Shown here piece after piece: positions 24,916 to 34,253 of a stretch of 64,000 nt of DNA. How positions within the stretch are numbered: position 1 is the stretch's first letter; each line of letters opens with the position of its first letter. The DNA comes from Kutzneria viridogrisea (GTDB lineage Bacteria; Actinomycetota; Actinomycetes; Mycobacteriales; Pseudonocardiaceae), in NCBI GenBank assembly GCA_014138725.1, contig JACJID010000003.1, positions 992,001 through 1,056,000 of the forward strand. The letters are read 5' to 3'. A model generated the notes under the pieces. It was not told the origin of the DNA, did no database searches, and worked only from the letters and a program-made list of their open reading frames with translations. The translations under genes were made by a program, and so were the position numbers.

Positions 24916-26546
24916 GCCCCCCGCTGCTGTTGTTGCTGCTGTTGTTGTGCGGCGGTCAGCTCCGGTCCCTGCTCGGTGGCGGTCCCGGTCATCACCCTCG
25001 TCCCGACCAGGCCGGGACCGGACAGCTCGCTGTCCACTGTGGACGACCGCGAGGCGAGCACCCAGGTGTCCTTGGACCCGCCGCCCTGCGAGGAGTTGAC
25101 CACCAGGCTGCCCTCCGGCAGCGCCACGCGGGTCAGCCCGCCGGGCAGCACGAACACGAAGTTGCCGTCGTTGACCGCGAACGGCCGCAGGTCCACGTGC
25201 CGGGGCGAGAGCCGGTCGCCGACCTTGGTGGGCACGGTCGACAACTGCACCACCGGCTGCGCGATCCAGCCTCGCGGGTGGGCGCGGACCTTGCGGCGCA
25301 ACGCGGCCAGCTCCTTGGCGCTGGCGTCCGGCCCGAAGACGATGCCGTAACCCCCTGACCCCTCAACGGGTTTGACCACCAGCTCAGCCAGGTGGTCCAG
25401 CACGTGGGCGCGCTCGTCGGGCAGCCAGCACCGGTAGGTGTCCACATTGGGCAGCAGCGGCTTCTCGCCGAGGTAGTACTGCACGATCTCGGGCAGGTAG
25501 GTGTAGACGAGCTTGTCGTCCCCGACCCCGTTGCCCACGGCGTTGGCGATCACCACGTTGCCCGCGCGGGCCGCGTTGAGCAGCCCGGCCACGCCCAGCA
25601 CCGAGTCCGGCCGGAAGTGCACCGGGTCCAGGTAGTCGTCGTCGATGCGCCGGTAGATCACGTCCACCTGGCGCTCGCCCTCGGTGGTGCGCAGGTAGAT
25701 CGTGTGGTCGCGGCAGAACAGGTCACGGCCCTCGACCAGTTCCACGCCCATCTGGCGGGCCAGCAGCGAGTGCTCGAAGTACGCGGAGTTGTGCACGCCG
25801 GGGGTCAGCACCACGACGGTCGGGTCGGCCACGTTGGAGGCCGCGGAGTTGCGCAGCGCCCGCAACAGGTGCACCGCGTAGTCGCCGACGGCGCGAACCC
25901 GGTGCTGGGCGAACAGGTCCGGGAAGACCCGTGCCATGGTGCGCCGGTTCTCCATCACGTAGGACACGCCCGAGGGGCAGCGCAGGTTGTCCTCCAGCAC
26001 GCGGAACACCCCGGCCTCGTCGCGGACCAGGTCGATGCCCGCCACGTGGATGCGCACCCCGTTGGGCGGCAGGATGCCCGCCGCCTCACGGTGGAAGTGC
26101 GCGCAGGAGGTGATCAGCCTGCGCGGCAGCACCCCGTCGCGGATGATCTCGGCGTCCCCGTAGACGTCGGCGAGGAAGGCCTCCAGCGCGCGGACCCGTT
26201 GCACGATGCCACGTTCCAGCTTGGCCCACTCCGAGGCCGCGATGACCCGCGGTACGAGGTCGAGGGGGAACGGGCGTTCCTGTCCGGACAGCGAGAAAGT
26301 GATGCCCTGATCGACAAAAGCCCTACCGAGTGCGTCCGCGCGAGCGGCCAGGTCGGACGCGGCGGAGGGCGCCAGTGCCTCGTGCAGCGTGCGGTAGGGC
26401 GAGCGAACACTGGCGTCCTCGGCGAACATCTCGTCGTAGGCACCGGCGTGCGGACGCCTCGGATCGAGATAACCCTTGAACAGCGCGCCCGGCACTCGTC
26501 CGTTGCTCGAACTGCCGGTGCGCGCCGTGCGGGTCATAGTCGACAT
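24912..26546 (-). CDS. Circularly permuted type 2 ATP-grasp protein with a poly-Gln tail
   Basis: 544 aa. The ATP-grasp parts are visible as LVVKPVEGSGGYGIVFGP (phosphate-binding and Lys), NVVIANAVGNGVGDDKLVYTYLPEI, and RPFAVNDGNFVFVLPGGLTRVA for the metal site. It would ligate an amino group to a carboxylate using ATP. The C-terminus ends in eight glutamines and RGA, encoded by a duplicated CAACAACAGCAG unit. It heads the ATP-grasp/alpha-E/transglutaminase operon. Start at 26546 or the next ATG at 26537. Confidence 0.92.
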   Translation of the reverse strand: MSTMTRTARTGSSSNGRVPGALFKGYLDPRRPHAGAYDEMFAEDASVRSPYRTLHEALAPSAASDLAARADALGRAFVDQGITFSLSGQERPFPLDLVPRVIAASEWAKLERGIVQRVRALEAFLADVYGDAEIIRDGVLPRRLITSCAHFHREAAGILPPNGVRIHVAGIDLVRDEAGVFRVLEDNLRCPSGVSYVMENRRTMARVFPDLFAQHRVRAVGDYAVHLLRALRNSAASNVADPTVVVLTPGVHNSAYFEHSLLARQMGVELVEGRDLFCRDHTIYLRTTEGERQVDVIYRRIDDDYLDPVHFRPDSVLGVAGLLNAARAGNVVIANAVGNGVGDDKLVYTYLPEIVQYYLGEKPLLPNVDTYRCWLPDERAHVLDHLAELVVKPVEGSGGYGIVFGPDASAKELAALRRKVRAHPRGWIAQPVVQLSTVPTKVGDRLSPRHVDLRPFAVNDGNFVFVLPGGLTRVALPEGSLVVNSSQGGGSKDTWVLASRSSTVDSELSGPGLVGTRVMTGTATEQGPELTAAQQQQQQQQRGA

Positions 26547-26590
26547 CCTGACCCAGGTGAACCGGGGAAAGCACTACTCCAAACCACTGG

Positions 26591-27001
26591 TTACACGGAA
26601 GAAACCTCAGATGGTGGCCGAACGTCCACTCGCAACGGATGGTCGGCGGGGATCTCGACCAGCACGATGCGCACCCCGTCCGGGTCGGCGATCCAGCCCT
26701 CCACGGTGCCCCAGGGCTCGCGTTGCGGCTCGCGCAACGCGGTCACGCCCCGCTCGGCCAGTTCGGCGAAGGCGGCACGGACCTCGCGCACCTGCAGGTA
26801 GATCATCGTGTGCGAGCTGGGCGGCTCGCCCTCCCCGTGCCCGGAGACCTCCAGCAGTCCCTGGCCGAGAAAGAACACCGTGCCACCCGGGAACTCCCGG
26901 AACACGGCCAGCCCCAGCACGTCCCGGTAGAAGGCGGTGGCGCGCCGCGGGTCGCGGGGCCGGATCAGGATCCTGCTGCTCAGTACCTCCATGCCTGACA
27001 C
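26591..27001 (-). CDS. VOC-fold (glyoxalase/bleomycin resistance-like) protein
   Basis: 136 aa from the GTG at 27001 (GAGGTGG upstream); an ATG lies three codons in. A single VOC module pair: RILIRPRDPRRATAFYRDVLGLAVFREFPGG and later EPWGTVEGWIADPDGVRIVLVE with typical metal-site Glu and the D-P-D-G turn. Specific ligand unknown. It lies 9 bp downstream of the DMT transporter gene on the same strand and is likely co-expressed. Confidence 0.85.
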   Translation of the reverse strand: MSGMEVLSSRILIRPRDPRRATAFYRDVLGLAVFREFPGGTVFFLGQGLLEVSGHGEGEPPSSHTMIYLQVREVRAAFAELAERGVTALREPQREPWGTVEGWIADPDGVRIVLVEIPADHPLRVDVRPPSEVSSV

Positions 27002-27010
27002 TGTGCCACC

Positions 27011-27865
27011 TCAGCCGACGCACAGCCCCACGATGCCCGCCAGCACGATCACCGAACCGACCAGCCTGCGCACCGGGTTGGGCTCACCGAGCACCCGCCA
27101 GGCCACCAGCGCGCCGAGCACGATGCTCAGCTCGCGTGCGGGCGCGACCACGCTGACCGGGGTGGTCCGCATGACCAGCAGCACGAGCAGGTACCCGATG
27201 GGCGAGAGCAGGGCGACGACCAGCACCTCGCGACGGTGCGCCCGCCACAGCTCACCGACGAATCCTCGGTGTGCAAACGCTTGCGGCGCAAGCATCATCG
27301 ACTGGACCACCGATCCGGCGGTGAAGTAGAGCAGCACGGGCATGCCGATGACGTTCACCGAGTGCGCGTCCCACAGAGTGTACCCGGCGATCGCCGCACC
27401 GGTCAGCAGGCCGTAACCGAGGCTGGCGGGGCTGGGCCGGGCGCCACGCCCCATGCTGATCACGAAGACGCCGAGCACCACCGCGCCCGCACCGAGCAGC
27501 CCCAGCGGGCCGGGGTGCTCGTGGAACACCAGCACCGCGGCGACCACCGACAGCAGTGGCCCCGTACCGCGCGCGAGCGGGTACACCACGGACATGTCGC
27601 CGACCGCGTAGCCGCGTTGCAACAGCACGCCGTACGCCACGTGCAGCACAGCGGTGCCGATCGCGGCGGGCAGCCAGGACCACTGCGGGTGCACGTCCAC
27701 GAGGAGCAGGTAGCCGATCGCGAGCGGAACGCAGAACACCGCGGAGAGCGTGTAGTAGAGCCAGACGAAGGCCGAACCGCCGGAACCGACCTTCTTGGCG
27801 GCGTAGTTCCAGGCGGCGTGCAGCACGGAGGCGAGCAGGAGCAGGGCAGCGGCGGTGGGGTGCAC
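27011..27865 (-). CDS. EamA/DMT family transporter
   Basis: 284 aa, ten predicted membrane helices in two EamA halves. Starts MHPTAAALLLLASVLHAAWNYAAKK (LHAxWN is typical of this subgroup), with VYPLARGTGPLLSVVAAVL ending the first half and VSVVAPARELSIVLGALVAWRVLGEP in the second. Likely exports metabolites; substrate unknown. AGAGAGG lies upstream of the GTG start. A VOC protein gene follows at 9 bp. Confidence 0.88.
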   Translation of the reverse strand: MHPTAAALLLLASVLHAAWNYAAKKVGSGGSAFVWLYYTLSAVFCVPLAIGYLLLVDVHPQWSWLPAAIGTAVLHVAYGVLLQRGYAVGDMSVVYPLARGTGPLLSVVAAVLVFHEHPGPLGLLGAGAVVLGVFVISMGRGARPSPASLGYGLLTGAAIAGYTLWDAHSVNVIGMPVLLYFTAGSVVQSMMLAPQAFAHRGFVGELWRAHRREVLVVALLSPIGYLLVLLVMRTTPVSVVAPARELSIVLGALVAWRVLGEPNPVRRLVGSVIVLAGIVGLCVG

Positions 27866-28049
27866 CGGAGAACCTCTCTGGTCCCACGCGGGCGCGCGGG
27901 AACCCGGTTACTCCAGGCTTTTCCCCCGTCATATGACCGACCGGCACCGGGCCGACCGTGGTGCCGCTCGGACCAGTCCTCCCGCGCCCTTGTTGTGGTC
28001 GTCGAGGCGGGCGGGGAACGGAACCCTAGGCACTGACCACTCGACCGTA

Positions 28050-29630
28050 TCAGGCAGGAGCCCGCACGGCACCAAGCAATTCGGGACCGCGCTCGGCCAG
28101 TCGCTGGTAGGCGATCCGGCCGCCCCACCAGGCCGCGAGGAGGCCGCAGGCAAGGCCCACCGGGACCGCGAGCCAGTTCAGCACCGGCAGCGCGTCGAAC
28201 TGCCCGATGAGCAACAGCGCCACGGCCGGGATCGCGCAGACGAACTGCAACAGGGTGGTACCCAACTGGAGCAGTGCTCGCGAGCAGCCGGGGCGACCGC
28301 CCGCGGCGAAGGGGTTGCCGCCGCGCTGCGCGGGCATCGGGTACGGGGCCAGCACCGACAGCACCAGCATCACGCCCGCGCTGGCGCCCAGCATCGCGGG
28401 CACGATGGCGAGCACCCACGGGTAGGCGGTGGTGTCCCCGGTGACCCCGGGCAGCACCAGGGCCGCCAGCAGCGCGACCGGGGCGACGATGAGCAGCCAG
28501 GCGACCTGCCTGCCGCGCACGTCCGCGCGGGCGGCCCCGGGCATGACCAGGGTGTGCCAGACCGCGGAACCGTCGAACCCGTAGAGGTTGGTGGCCTGGA
28601 GCGAGGCGAAGAAGACGATCCACAGCGCGGCGAAGGGCAGCATGAAGATGCCGCTGCGACCGGCCGAGGAGAACACCGGGATGAAGATGCCGATCACGAT
28701 CGAGGTCAGCAGCATGGCCCGCCGCCGCGCGTCCCGCCACCACACGCGCAACTCCTTGCCCACCACCGCACCCACGGGGCTGACCGGCAGCAGCACGCGG
28801 CGCACCCGCTCGGTGCCGGTCTTCGCGGCGCGGCCACGACCGGCCGCCTGCGGCACGGTGAGCCTGCGCGTCAGCAGCCGCGCCCACGCCAGCACCAGCA
28901 GGCCGTCCAGCACGGCCAGCGCCAGGAGTAGTCCGATCGCGACGGCCCAGTCCGCGCGCGCCGCCGCACCGACCGCGTCGGCGCCCCACCCGGTGGGCAG
29001 GTCCAGCAGCACGCTGGTGAACACCGGCGAGGACTGGCCGACGATCAGCGGGGCCAGCGCCTCGATCGCGAAGCGGGCGGGCACGTAGGCCAGGCCGACG
29101 AAGGCCGCGAGCAGCACGCCGAGGTCCTTGCCGCGCCGCGAACCCAGCACCGCGCCCAGCGCCGCGATGACCACCCTGGACAGCAGCACGGCCAGCGCCA
29201 GTTGCAGCAGCACGGCCAGCACCGCGACCACGACCGCGCCCGCACCGTAGGACAGCGCGGCGACCACGAGGCCCGCGAAGGCGATCAGCGTGGCCACCGG
29301 CGGCACGCCCACCAGCGAGGCCGCCAGCATGCCGAAGGCCAGCCGGGTGGGCGGCACCGGCAGCAGGGCGAAGTTCTCCGGCCGCAGGGTCTCGTCCCCG
29401 CCGCCGGTCAGCACCGGGCCGAACAGCCAGCCCAGGGTCCAGGCGGCGGCCAGTGCCGCGGCGATGGTCGTGCCGACCTCGGGGCCGCCGGGGTGGCTGA
29501 TCACGAACCCGGCGCTGACCACCGCGGCGACCAGCCCGACCAGTCCACCAATGGCGTAGGAGACCCCGCGGCGCCCGCCCAGCGAGTGCGAGAGCACCCG
29601 CAGCTTCATCCGGATCAGGACGCCAACCAC
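28050..29630 (-). CDS. ABC transporter permease, large multi-span (ABC-2 type)
   Basis: 526 aa from the GTG at 29630, overlapping the ATPase gene by 16 bp. About 12 hydrophobic helices; the N-terminus reads MKLRVLSHSLGGRRG after a few residues, and a central charged loop lies near VVGKELRVWWRDARRR. It pairs with the ATPase encoded upstream. Substrate unknown; similar actinobacterial pairs are assumed to be exporters. An alternative start is the ATG at 29609. Confidence 0.82.
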   Translation of the reverse strand: MVGVLIRMKLRVLSHSLGGRRGVSYAIGGLVGLVAAVVSAGFVISHPGGPEVGTTIAAALAAAWTLGWLFGPVLTGGGDETLRPENFALLPVPPTRLAFGMLAASLVGVPPVATLIAFAGLVVAALSYGAGAVVVAVLAVLLQLALAVLLSRVVIAALGAVLGSRRGKDLGVLLAAFVGLAYVPARFAIEALAPLIVGQSSPVFTSVLLDLPTGWGADAVGAAARADWAVAIGLLLALAVLDGLLVLAWARLLTRRLTVPQAAGRGRAAKTGTERVRRVLLPVSPVGAVVGKELRVWWRDARRRAMLLTSIVIGIFIPVFSSAGRSGIFMLPFAALWIVFFASLQATNLYGFDGSAVWHTLVMPGAARADVRGRQVAWLLIVAPVALLAALVLPGVTGDTTAYPWVLAIVPAMLGASAGVMLVLSVLAPYPMPAQRGGNPFAAGGRPGCSRALLQLGTTLLQFVCAIPAVALLLIGQFDALPVLNWLAVPVGLACGLLAAWWGGRIAYQRLAERGPELLGAVRAPA

Positions 29631-30376
29631 GACAGGCCCTCTCCCCCGCCGGTGCGCCCGCCGACCAGGTGCACGAACGCCTCCTCCAGGGTCCGGTCCC
29701 CGCGCACCTGCTCCACCGGCCCGCTGGCCACCACCCGGCCCCTGGTGATCACCGCGACGTGGTCGCACAGCTTCTCCACCAGCTCCATCACGTGGCTGGA
29801 CAGCACCACGGCCCCGCCCGCGTGCACGAAGCGCTGCAGGATGGTGCGGATCGTGGCCCCGGACACCGGGTCGACCGCCTCGAAGGGCTCGTCCAGCACG
29901 AGCAGCTTCGGCGCGTGCAGCAGCGCGGTGGCCAGCCCGATCTTCTTGCGCATGCCCGCCGAGTAGTCGATCACCAGCGTGCGCTCGGCCTCGGTCAGCT
30001 CCAGCACGCGCAGCAGTTCGTCGGCCCGCTCCGCCACGGTGTCCGGCGCCAGCCCGCGCAGCAGCCCGGTGTAGGTGAGCAGCTCCCGCCCGGTCAGCCG
30101 CTCCGGCAGCGCCAGCCCGTCCGGCAGCACCCCGACCAGTTCCTTGGCCCGCACCGGGTCGGCCCACACGTCCGCGCCGAAGATCCGCACGCTGCCCGCG
30201 TCGGGGCGCAGCAGCCCCACGCACATCGACAGCGAGGTGGTCTTGCCCGCCCCGTTCGGCCCGACCAGGCCGAAGAACGAGCCGCGCGGCACCGTCAGCC
30301 CCACGTCGTCGACCGCGACGGTGCTGCCGAACACCTTGCGCAGCCCCGAGATCCACAGCGCCGGGCTGTCCTCCAC
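29615..30376 (-). CDS. ABC transporter ATP-binding protein (CcmA/NatA-like)
   Basis: 253 aa. Walker A GPNGAGKTT, Q-loop VLPDGLALPERLTGRELL, signature YSAGMRKKIGLA and Walker B LLVLDEPFEAVDP, with H-loop SSHVMEL. The signature begins Y-S-A-G-M rather than LSGGQ, as in CcmA-type exporters. It shares a 16-bp overlap with the permease gene. Divergent from the SPFH gene with 133 bp between. Confidence 0.93.
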   Translation of the reverse strand: MEDSPALWISGLRKVFGSTVAVDDVGLTVPRGSFFGLVGPNGAGKTTSLSMCVGLLRPDAGSVRIFGADVWADPVRAKELVGVLPDGLALPERLTGRELLTYTGLLRGLAPDTVAERADELLRVLELTEAERTLVIDYSAGMRKKIGLATALLHAPKLLVLDEPFEAVDPVSGATIRTILQRFVHAGGAVVLSSHVMELVEKLCDHVAVITRGRVVASGPVEQVRGDRTLEEAFVHLVGGRTGGGEGLSWLAS

Positions 30377-30459
30377 CGGTACCCCCTCCTGAGTGAACGA
30401 CGATCACCCCATGATGCACCCCGGCGCGTGACCCCGCGTCGTGGACGCGCCGCCGCCAG

Positions 30460-30471
30460 TGTGATATCACA
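30460..30471. promoter_or_regulatory. Palindrome TGTGATATCACA upstream of SPFH gene
   Basis: Perfect 12-bp palindrome 38 bp upstream of the SPFH ATG, followed by TTGATAG. The AT-rich centre stands out in a 72% G+C region. It is a probable operator or part of the promoter. Confidence 0.5.
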
Positions 30472-30509
30472 TTGATAGTCGCCCACCGAGGGGCGCGTAG
30501 GAGGGGAAC

Positions 30510-31388
30510 ATGACTGGCGAGCGGATTCGCATCGAGGAGTCCCGGGCACGGCAGCTGCCCGGCGGGCCGATGCTCACACTGGGTCTGGTGCTGGTCGTCG
30601 CCGCGATCGCGGCGGCCGTCGCGCTGCCCGCGCACGTCGGCCCGGTCGTGCTGGTGGTCCTGGCCGTACTGGCACTGCTGACGCTGCGCGGGCTGCTGGT
30701 GCTCGCGCCCGGCGAGGCCAGGGTGTTGCAGTTGTTCGGCAGCTACGCGGGCACCGTGCGGGAACAGGGCATGCACTGGGTCAACCCGTTCACCACGCGG
30801 ACCCGGGTGTCGCTGCGGATCCGCAACCACGAGACCGCGGTGACCAAGGTCAACGACGCCGAGGGCAACCCGATCGAGATCGCCGCCGTGGTGGTCTGGC
30901 AGGTGGAGGACTCCGCGCGGGCCATGTTCTCCGTGGACGACTTCATCCGGTTCGTCGGCATGCAGACCGAGACCGCCGTGCGGCACATCGCCACCAGCTA
31001 CCCGTACGACAACCACAACGACACCGAGGGCCTGTCGCTGCGGGAGAACGCCGAGGAGATCACCGGCAGGCTGTCCGCGGAGATCGCCGAGCGGGTCAGC
31101 GCCGCGGGCGTCACCGTGATCGAGTCCCGGCTCACCCACCTGGCCTACGCCGCCGAGATCGCCGGGGCCATGCTGCAACGCCAGCAGGCCGGGGCCGTGG
31201 TGGCCGCCCGCCAGCGCATCGTCGAGGGCGCGGTGGGCATGGTGGAGCTGGCGCTGGCCAGGCTCGCCGAGCGCGACGTGGTGGAGCTGGACGAGGAGCG
31301 CAAGGCGGCCATGGTGAGCAACCTGCTCGTCGTGCTCTGCGGGGACCGCGCCACCCAGCCCGTGGTCAACGCGGGCTCGCTGTACTGA
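30510..31388 (+). CDS. SPFH/Band 7 domain membrane protein (stomatin-like)
   Basis: 292 aa. Two N-terminal helices ([18 protein letters not shown] and [20 protein letters not shown]) form a membrane hairpin, then the Band 7 domain (about 75-240) with [26 protein letters not shown] and a coiled-coil segment [25 protein letters not shown]. Such proteins oligomerise in membrane microdomains. No NfeD partner gene is adjacent. A hairpin repeat follows just after the stop and may terminate transcription. Confidence 0.92.
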   Translation: MTGERIRIEESRARQLPGGPMLTLGLVLVVAAIAAAVALPAHVGPVVLVVLAVLALLTLRGLLVLAPGEARVLQLFGSYAGTVREQGMHWVNPFTTRTRVSLRIRNHETAVTKVNDAEGNPIEIAAVVVWQVEDSARAMFSVDDFIRFVGMQTETAVRHIATSYPYDNHNDTEGLSLRENAEEITGRLSAEIAERVSAAGVTVIESRLTHLAYAAEIAGAMLQRQQAGAVVAARQRIVEGAVGMVELALARLAERDVVELDEERKAAMVSNLLVVLCGDRATQPVVNAGSLY

Positions 31389-31389
31389 G

Positions 31390-31443
31390 CCGCCACGAAG
31401 GTGTCCTTGACAGGGCTCGACCTGGTCGAGGACACCTTCGCGG
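31390..31443. repeat. Hairpin repeat, copy D (GAAGGTGTCCT arms)
   Basis: CGAAGGTGTCCTTGA (31396-31410) pairs with TCGAGGACACCTTCG (31426-31440) with one mismatch, extended outward by GCC/GGC. Same length and layout as copies A and B but with diverged arms that still pair. It sits right after the SPFH stop codon. Confidence 0.75.
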
Positions 31444-31478
31444 CGGGACCCAGCGGCCAGCTGTGCACAGGCCACGGG

Positions 31479-31487
31479 TTGTCCACA
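31479..31487 (+). promoter_or_regulatory. Single DnaA box TTGTCCACA
   Basis: Exact match to the actinobacterial DnaA box, with a weaker relative (CTGTGCACA) 18 bp to its left. Isolated, so not a replication origin. Confidence 0.45.
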
Positions 31488-31579
31488 CGTGGATCTTGAG
31501 CAGGATCAACGGGGTGGGGCGGGGGTAGACTGGAATCGGGGTCGCCCCCCAGGGAGTGGCGGGGGATGGACTGGGTGGG

Positions 31580-33175
31580 TCAGACCACGTACCCGTGCTC
31601 GGTGTTGATCCGCTTCGAGTACCAGCGGCCCACGTCGTCCAGGCCGGTCCACTGCTCGTGCGAACGGCCGTCGGCGTAGGTGAGCACCCCGTTGGTGCGG
31701 CCGAATCCGCCGCTGGTGTCGATCGTGTCCTCGCTCAGCGCGGGCCTGCCGCCACCGACCGTCCACAGTCGACGTCCCATGTGGACGGAAGCGTCGATGC
31801 GGTAGTTGTTGTCGTCCACGATCTTCTGGGTGACATCGGCGCGCAGCGAGAAGTCGAACCCGTCCACCTTGCCCATCGAGCCGTAACTGCCCACCACGTG
31901 CTGGTCGGTGTTCTGCTTGCTCGCGGAGTCGGCGAGCTTCGTGGTGTTGTCGAAGGTCCACTGGCCAGAGGCCCGCACCGGCACGAGGCCGCGCGAGGTG
32001 TGCAGCAGCGCACTGGTGTGCCAGGAGCGCGCGACGTGCGTGGCGATGCTGGTGTCGAGCCCGGTGCCGGTGGTGCCGACCCGCACCTCGGCCTCGGGCA
32101 CCTCGGTGCTGGGGGCCGTGCCGGTGACGCGCCGCACGCCGGGGTCGGTGGTGGCGAACAGGTTGCCGCCGAGGGTCCAGCTGTCCACGATCCCGTGCGG
32201 CGGAACAAGTTCCACGGTGTGCGGGCGGCCGTCGGTGAGCGTGCCGAGGAACGGGCTCAGGTCGATCGTGTAAGGCAGCGTGACGATCGCGTCGATGGCG
32301 GAGATGGGCCGCCACAGCATGGGCGCGACCCCGCCGGTGTAGATCACGGAGTAGGGCGCGACCACACCCGCGGGCCGCCCGTCGACCCTGACCCCGACCT
32401 CGCGGTAGGTGCCGCCGCCGCACAGCCCGGCCTGCGGGTACGCCTTGGCCAGTTCGGTGGGCACGTTGGACCACCAGAACTCCTCGCAGCCGCCGCCCCG
32501 CGCGTACACCTGGGCGGTCAGCTTCGCGGTGTTGGCGGGCACGGTGACCTGCGCGGTGTAGTTCTTTCCGTCCGGCAGCGCCTGCCAGCCGGGCTGCCCG
32601 GCGTCGGCGGCCAGCGGCAGCACGGTGTCGGCCTGCTCGGGCGCGGGGTGCGCGCGGTCGGCTTGGTAGTAGGTGACCGTCACCTCGACGTCGTAGGGCC
32701 CGGTGTAGGTCTGGTTGACCACGTTGCCCAGGTCCACCACGAAAGGCTGCGCCCGGTGCAGCAGCGGGCTGAACTCGGTGATGTCCCGGTCGAAGTGCCA
32801 GGTGATGCCGGACGGGTCGGGCTCGGGCGTGGAGGTCCGCAGCACCTCGGCCCCGCCGATCCACAGCCCGGCCAGCCGGTCGTACTGGCGGCCCTTGCTG
32901 CTGGCGGTCCAGCTCAGCACGACCTTCGTCCAGGGACCGGCGCACTGCGCGGGCGGGGCGAGCGTGCCGACGTAGGGCTGTCCGTAGGAGTTGGCGAAGG
33001 TGTGCTTCATGGCCGTCACGGTGCAGGACGGGGTCGGCGGGCGGCTGACCGGAGGCAGCGCCTGGACCGGGTCCTGGTAGTCGGTGACGACCCGGTCGGC
33101 CGGGGCGGCCGCGGCCTGCGGGGCGGTGGTCACGACCGCGGCGGCGGCGACAAGAGCAGCGAGGATTCTGCGCAC
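31580..33175 (-). CDS. Secreted peptide-N-glycosidase A-like protein
   Basis: 531 aa with a Sec signal peptide (RRILAALVAAAAVVTTAPQAAAA). The mature protein matches the peptide-N4-(N-acetyl-beta-glucosaminyl)asparagine amidase A family: PYVGTLAPPAQCAGPWTKVVLSW, RLAGLWIGGAEVLRTSTPEP and ITWHFDRDITEFSPLL are characteristic blocks. It would cleave N-glycans from proteins outside the cell. Several Cys (C-T-V, Q-C-A-G, G-C-E-E, L-C-G-G) suggest disulfides. It shares its upstream gap (10 bp) with the LLM oxidoreductase gene and may be in one operon. Confidence 0.85.
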   Translation of the reverse strand: MRRILAALVAAAAVVTTAPQAAAAPADRVVTDYQDPVQALPPVSRPPTPSCTVTAMKHTFANSYGQPYVGTLAPPAQCAGPWTKVVLSWTASSKGRQYDRLAGLWIGGAEVLRTSTPEPDPSGITWHFDRDITEFSPLLHRAQPFVVDLGNVVNQTYTGPYDVEVTVTYYQADRAHPAPEQADTVLPLAADAGQPGWQALPDGKNYTAQVTVPANTAKLTAQVYARGGGCEEFWWSNVPTELAKAYPQAGLCGGGTYREVGVRVDGRPAGVVAPYSVIYTGGVAPMLWRPISAIDAIVTLPYTIDLSPFLGTLTDGRPHTVELVPPHGIVDSWTLGGNLFATTDPGVRRVTGTAPSTEVPEAEVRVGTTGTGLDTSIATHVARSWHTSALLHTSRGLVPVRASGQWTFDNTTKLADSASKQNTDQHVVGSYGSMGKVDGFDFSLRADVTQKIVDDNNYRIDASVHMGRRLWTVGGGRPALSEDTIDTSGGFGRTNGVLTYADGRSHEQWTGLDDVGRWYSKRINTEHGYVV

Positions 33176-33185
33176 CCAGCGGACG

Positions 33186-34253
33186 CTAGCCGCTGGACCC
33201 GCCCGCGCTGGACCCTCCGGTCGGCGGGTCTTGCAGCAGTTCGATCGCCCTGGCCAGGGTCGACAGCCGCTGGTCGAGCGTGTCCCCGGCCGGGTACAGC
33301 CGCACGGTGTCCACCCCGGCGGCCCGCCACACCGCCAGCCGCTCGCGCACCATCTGCTCGGTGCCGATCAGCGTGGTCGCCAGCACCATCTCGTCGGGCA
33401 CCAGCGCGGTGGCCTCCTCCCTGCGACCCGCCACCCACAGTCGCTGCACCTGCTCGGCCACCTCGGCGAAGCCCTGCCGCGCGTAGGCGCTGTTGTAGAA
33501 GTTGGTCGTGGCCGAACCCATGCCGCCGAGGCTGAACGCGAGCTTCTGCTTGCGCGGCAACAGCATCTGCTCCACGTTGTCGCCGAACGCCACCTCGGCG
33601 CCCTGGCTGATGTCCAGGTCGGCCAGGGTCCGCCCGGCCCGCGCGGCCCCGGCCGACAACGCGTCCAGGTAGGTGTCGGCGGCCTCCGGCACGAAGCTGG
33701 TCCCCAGCCAGCCGTCGGCGATCTCCCCGGTCAGCTCCAGCATCTTCGGCGACAGCGCGGCCAGGTAGACCGGGATGCGCGGGTTGGCGGGCTGCGCCAG
33801 CCGCATCGGCTTGCCCTCACCACCGGGCAGCGGCAGCTGGAAGTGCTTGCCCTGGAAGGCCGCCTTCTCGCCGGCGGCCAGCGCGCGCACGATCCGCACC
33901 GTCTCGCGCATCCGGCCCAGCGGGTGCGCGAACGGCACCCCGTGCAGCCCCTCGATGACCTGCGGCCCCGACGCGCCGAGCCCCAGCAGGAACCGGTCCC
34001 CGGACATGCGCGCCAGGGTCAGCGCGCTCATCGCGACCATCGCCGGGGTCCTGGTGCCCAGTTGCAGCACGGCCGAGCCGAGCAGGATGCGCTCGGTGCG
34101 GGCCGCGAGATAGCCAAGCGGGCCCACCGCGTCGCAGCCCCACGCCTCGGCCACCCAGCAGACCTCGACCCCCAGCCGCTCGGCCTCCAGCACGTAGTCG
34201 ACCAGTTCCGGCCACGGCCCGGCCTCCGCCGAGAGCTGCACCGAGACGCGCAT
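33186..34253 (-). CDS. LLM-class F420-dependent oxidoreductase
   Basis: 355 aa from the ATG at 34253, overlapping the SRPBCC stop by one base (TGATG). Luciferase-like TIM barrel: VEVCWVAEAWGCDAVGPLGYLAARTERI near the N-terminus, GDRFLLGLGASGPQVIEGLHG and PVYLAALSPKMLELTGEIADGWLGTSF for the cofactor-binding region. These features fit the F420-type subgroup; the substrate is unknown. It is preceded by an SRPBCC protein, a pairing often seen in polyketide or lipid metabolism. Confidence 0.88.
   Translation of the reverse strand: MRVSVQLSAEAGPWPELVDYVLEAERLGVEVCWVAEAWGCDAVGPLGYLAARTERILLGSAVLQLGTRTPAMVAMSALTLARMSGDRFLLGLGASGPQVIEGLHGVPFAHPLGRMRETVRIVRALAAGEKAAFQGKHFQLPLPGGEGKPMRLAQPANPRIPVYLAALSPKMLELTGEIADGWLGTSFVPEAADTYLDALSAGAARAGRTLADLDISQGAEVAFGDNVEQMLLPRKQKLAFSLGGMGSATTNFYNSAYARQGFAEVAEQVQRLWVAGRREEATALVPDEMVLATTLIGTEQMVRERLAVWRAAGVDTVRLYPAGDTLDQRLSTLARAIELLQDPPTGGSSAGGSSG

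Noticed and set aside
28050-31475. A continuous minus-strand frame of over 1100 codons
   Set aside because: Only its last 526 codons (the ABC permease) are real. The upstream part runs antisense to the SPFH gene and in a shifted frame over the ABC ATPase, with Arg/Gly/Pro-rich low-complexity translation typical of high-GC shadows.
31461-31487. Replication origin
   Set aside because: One good and one weak DnaA box only; no dnaA, dnaN or AT-rich unwinding region.
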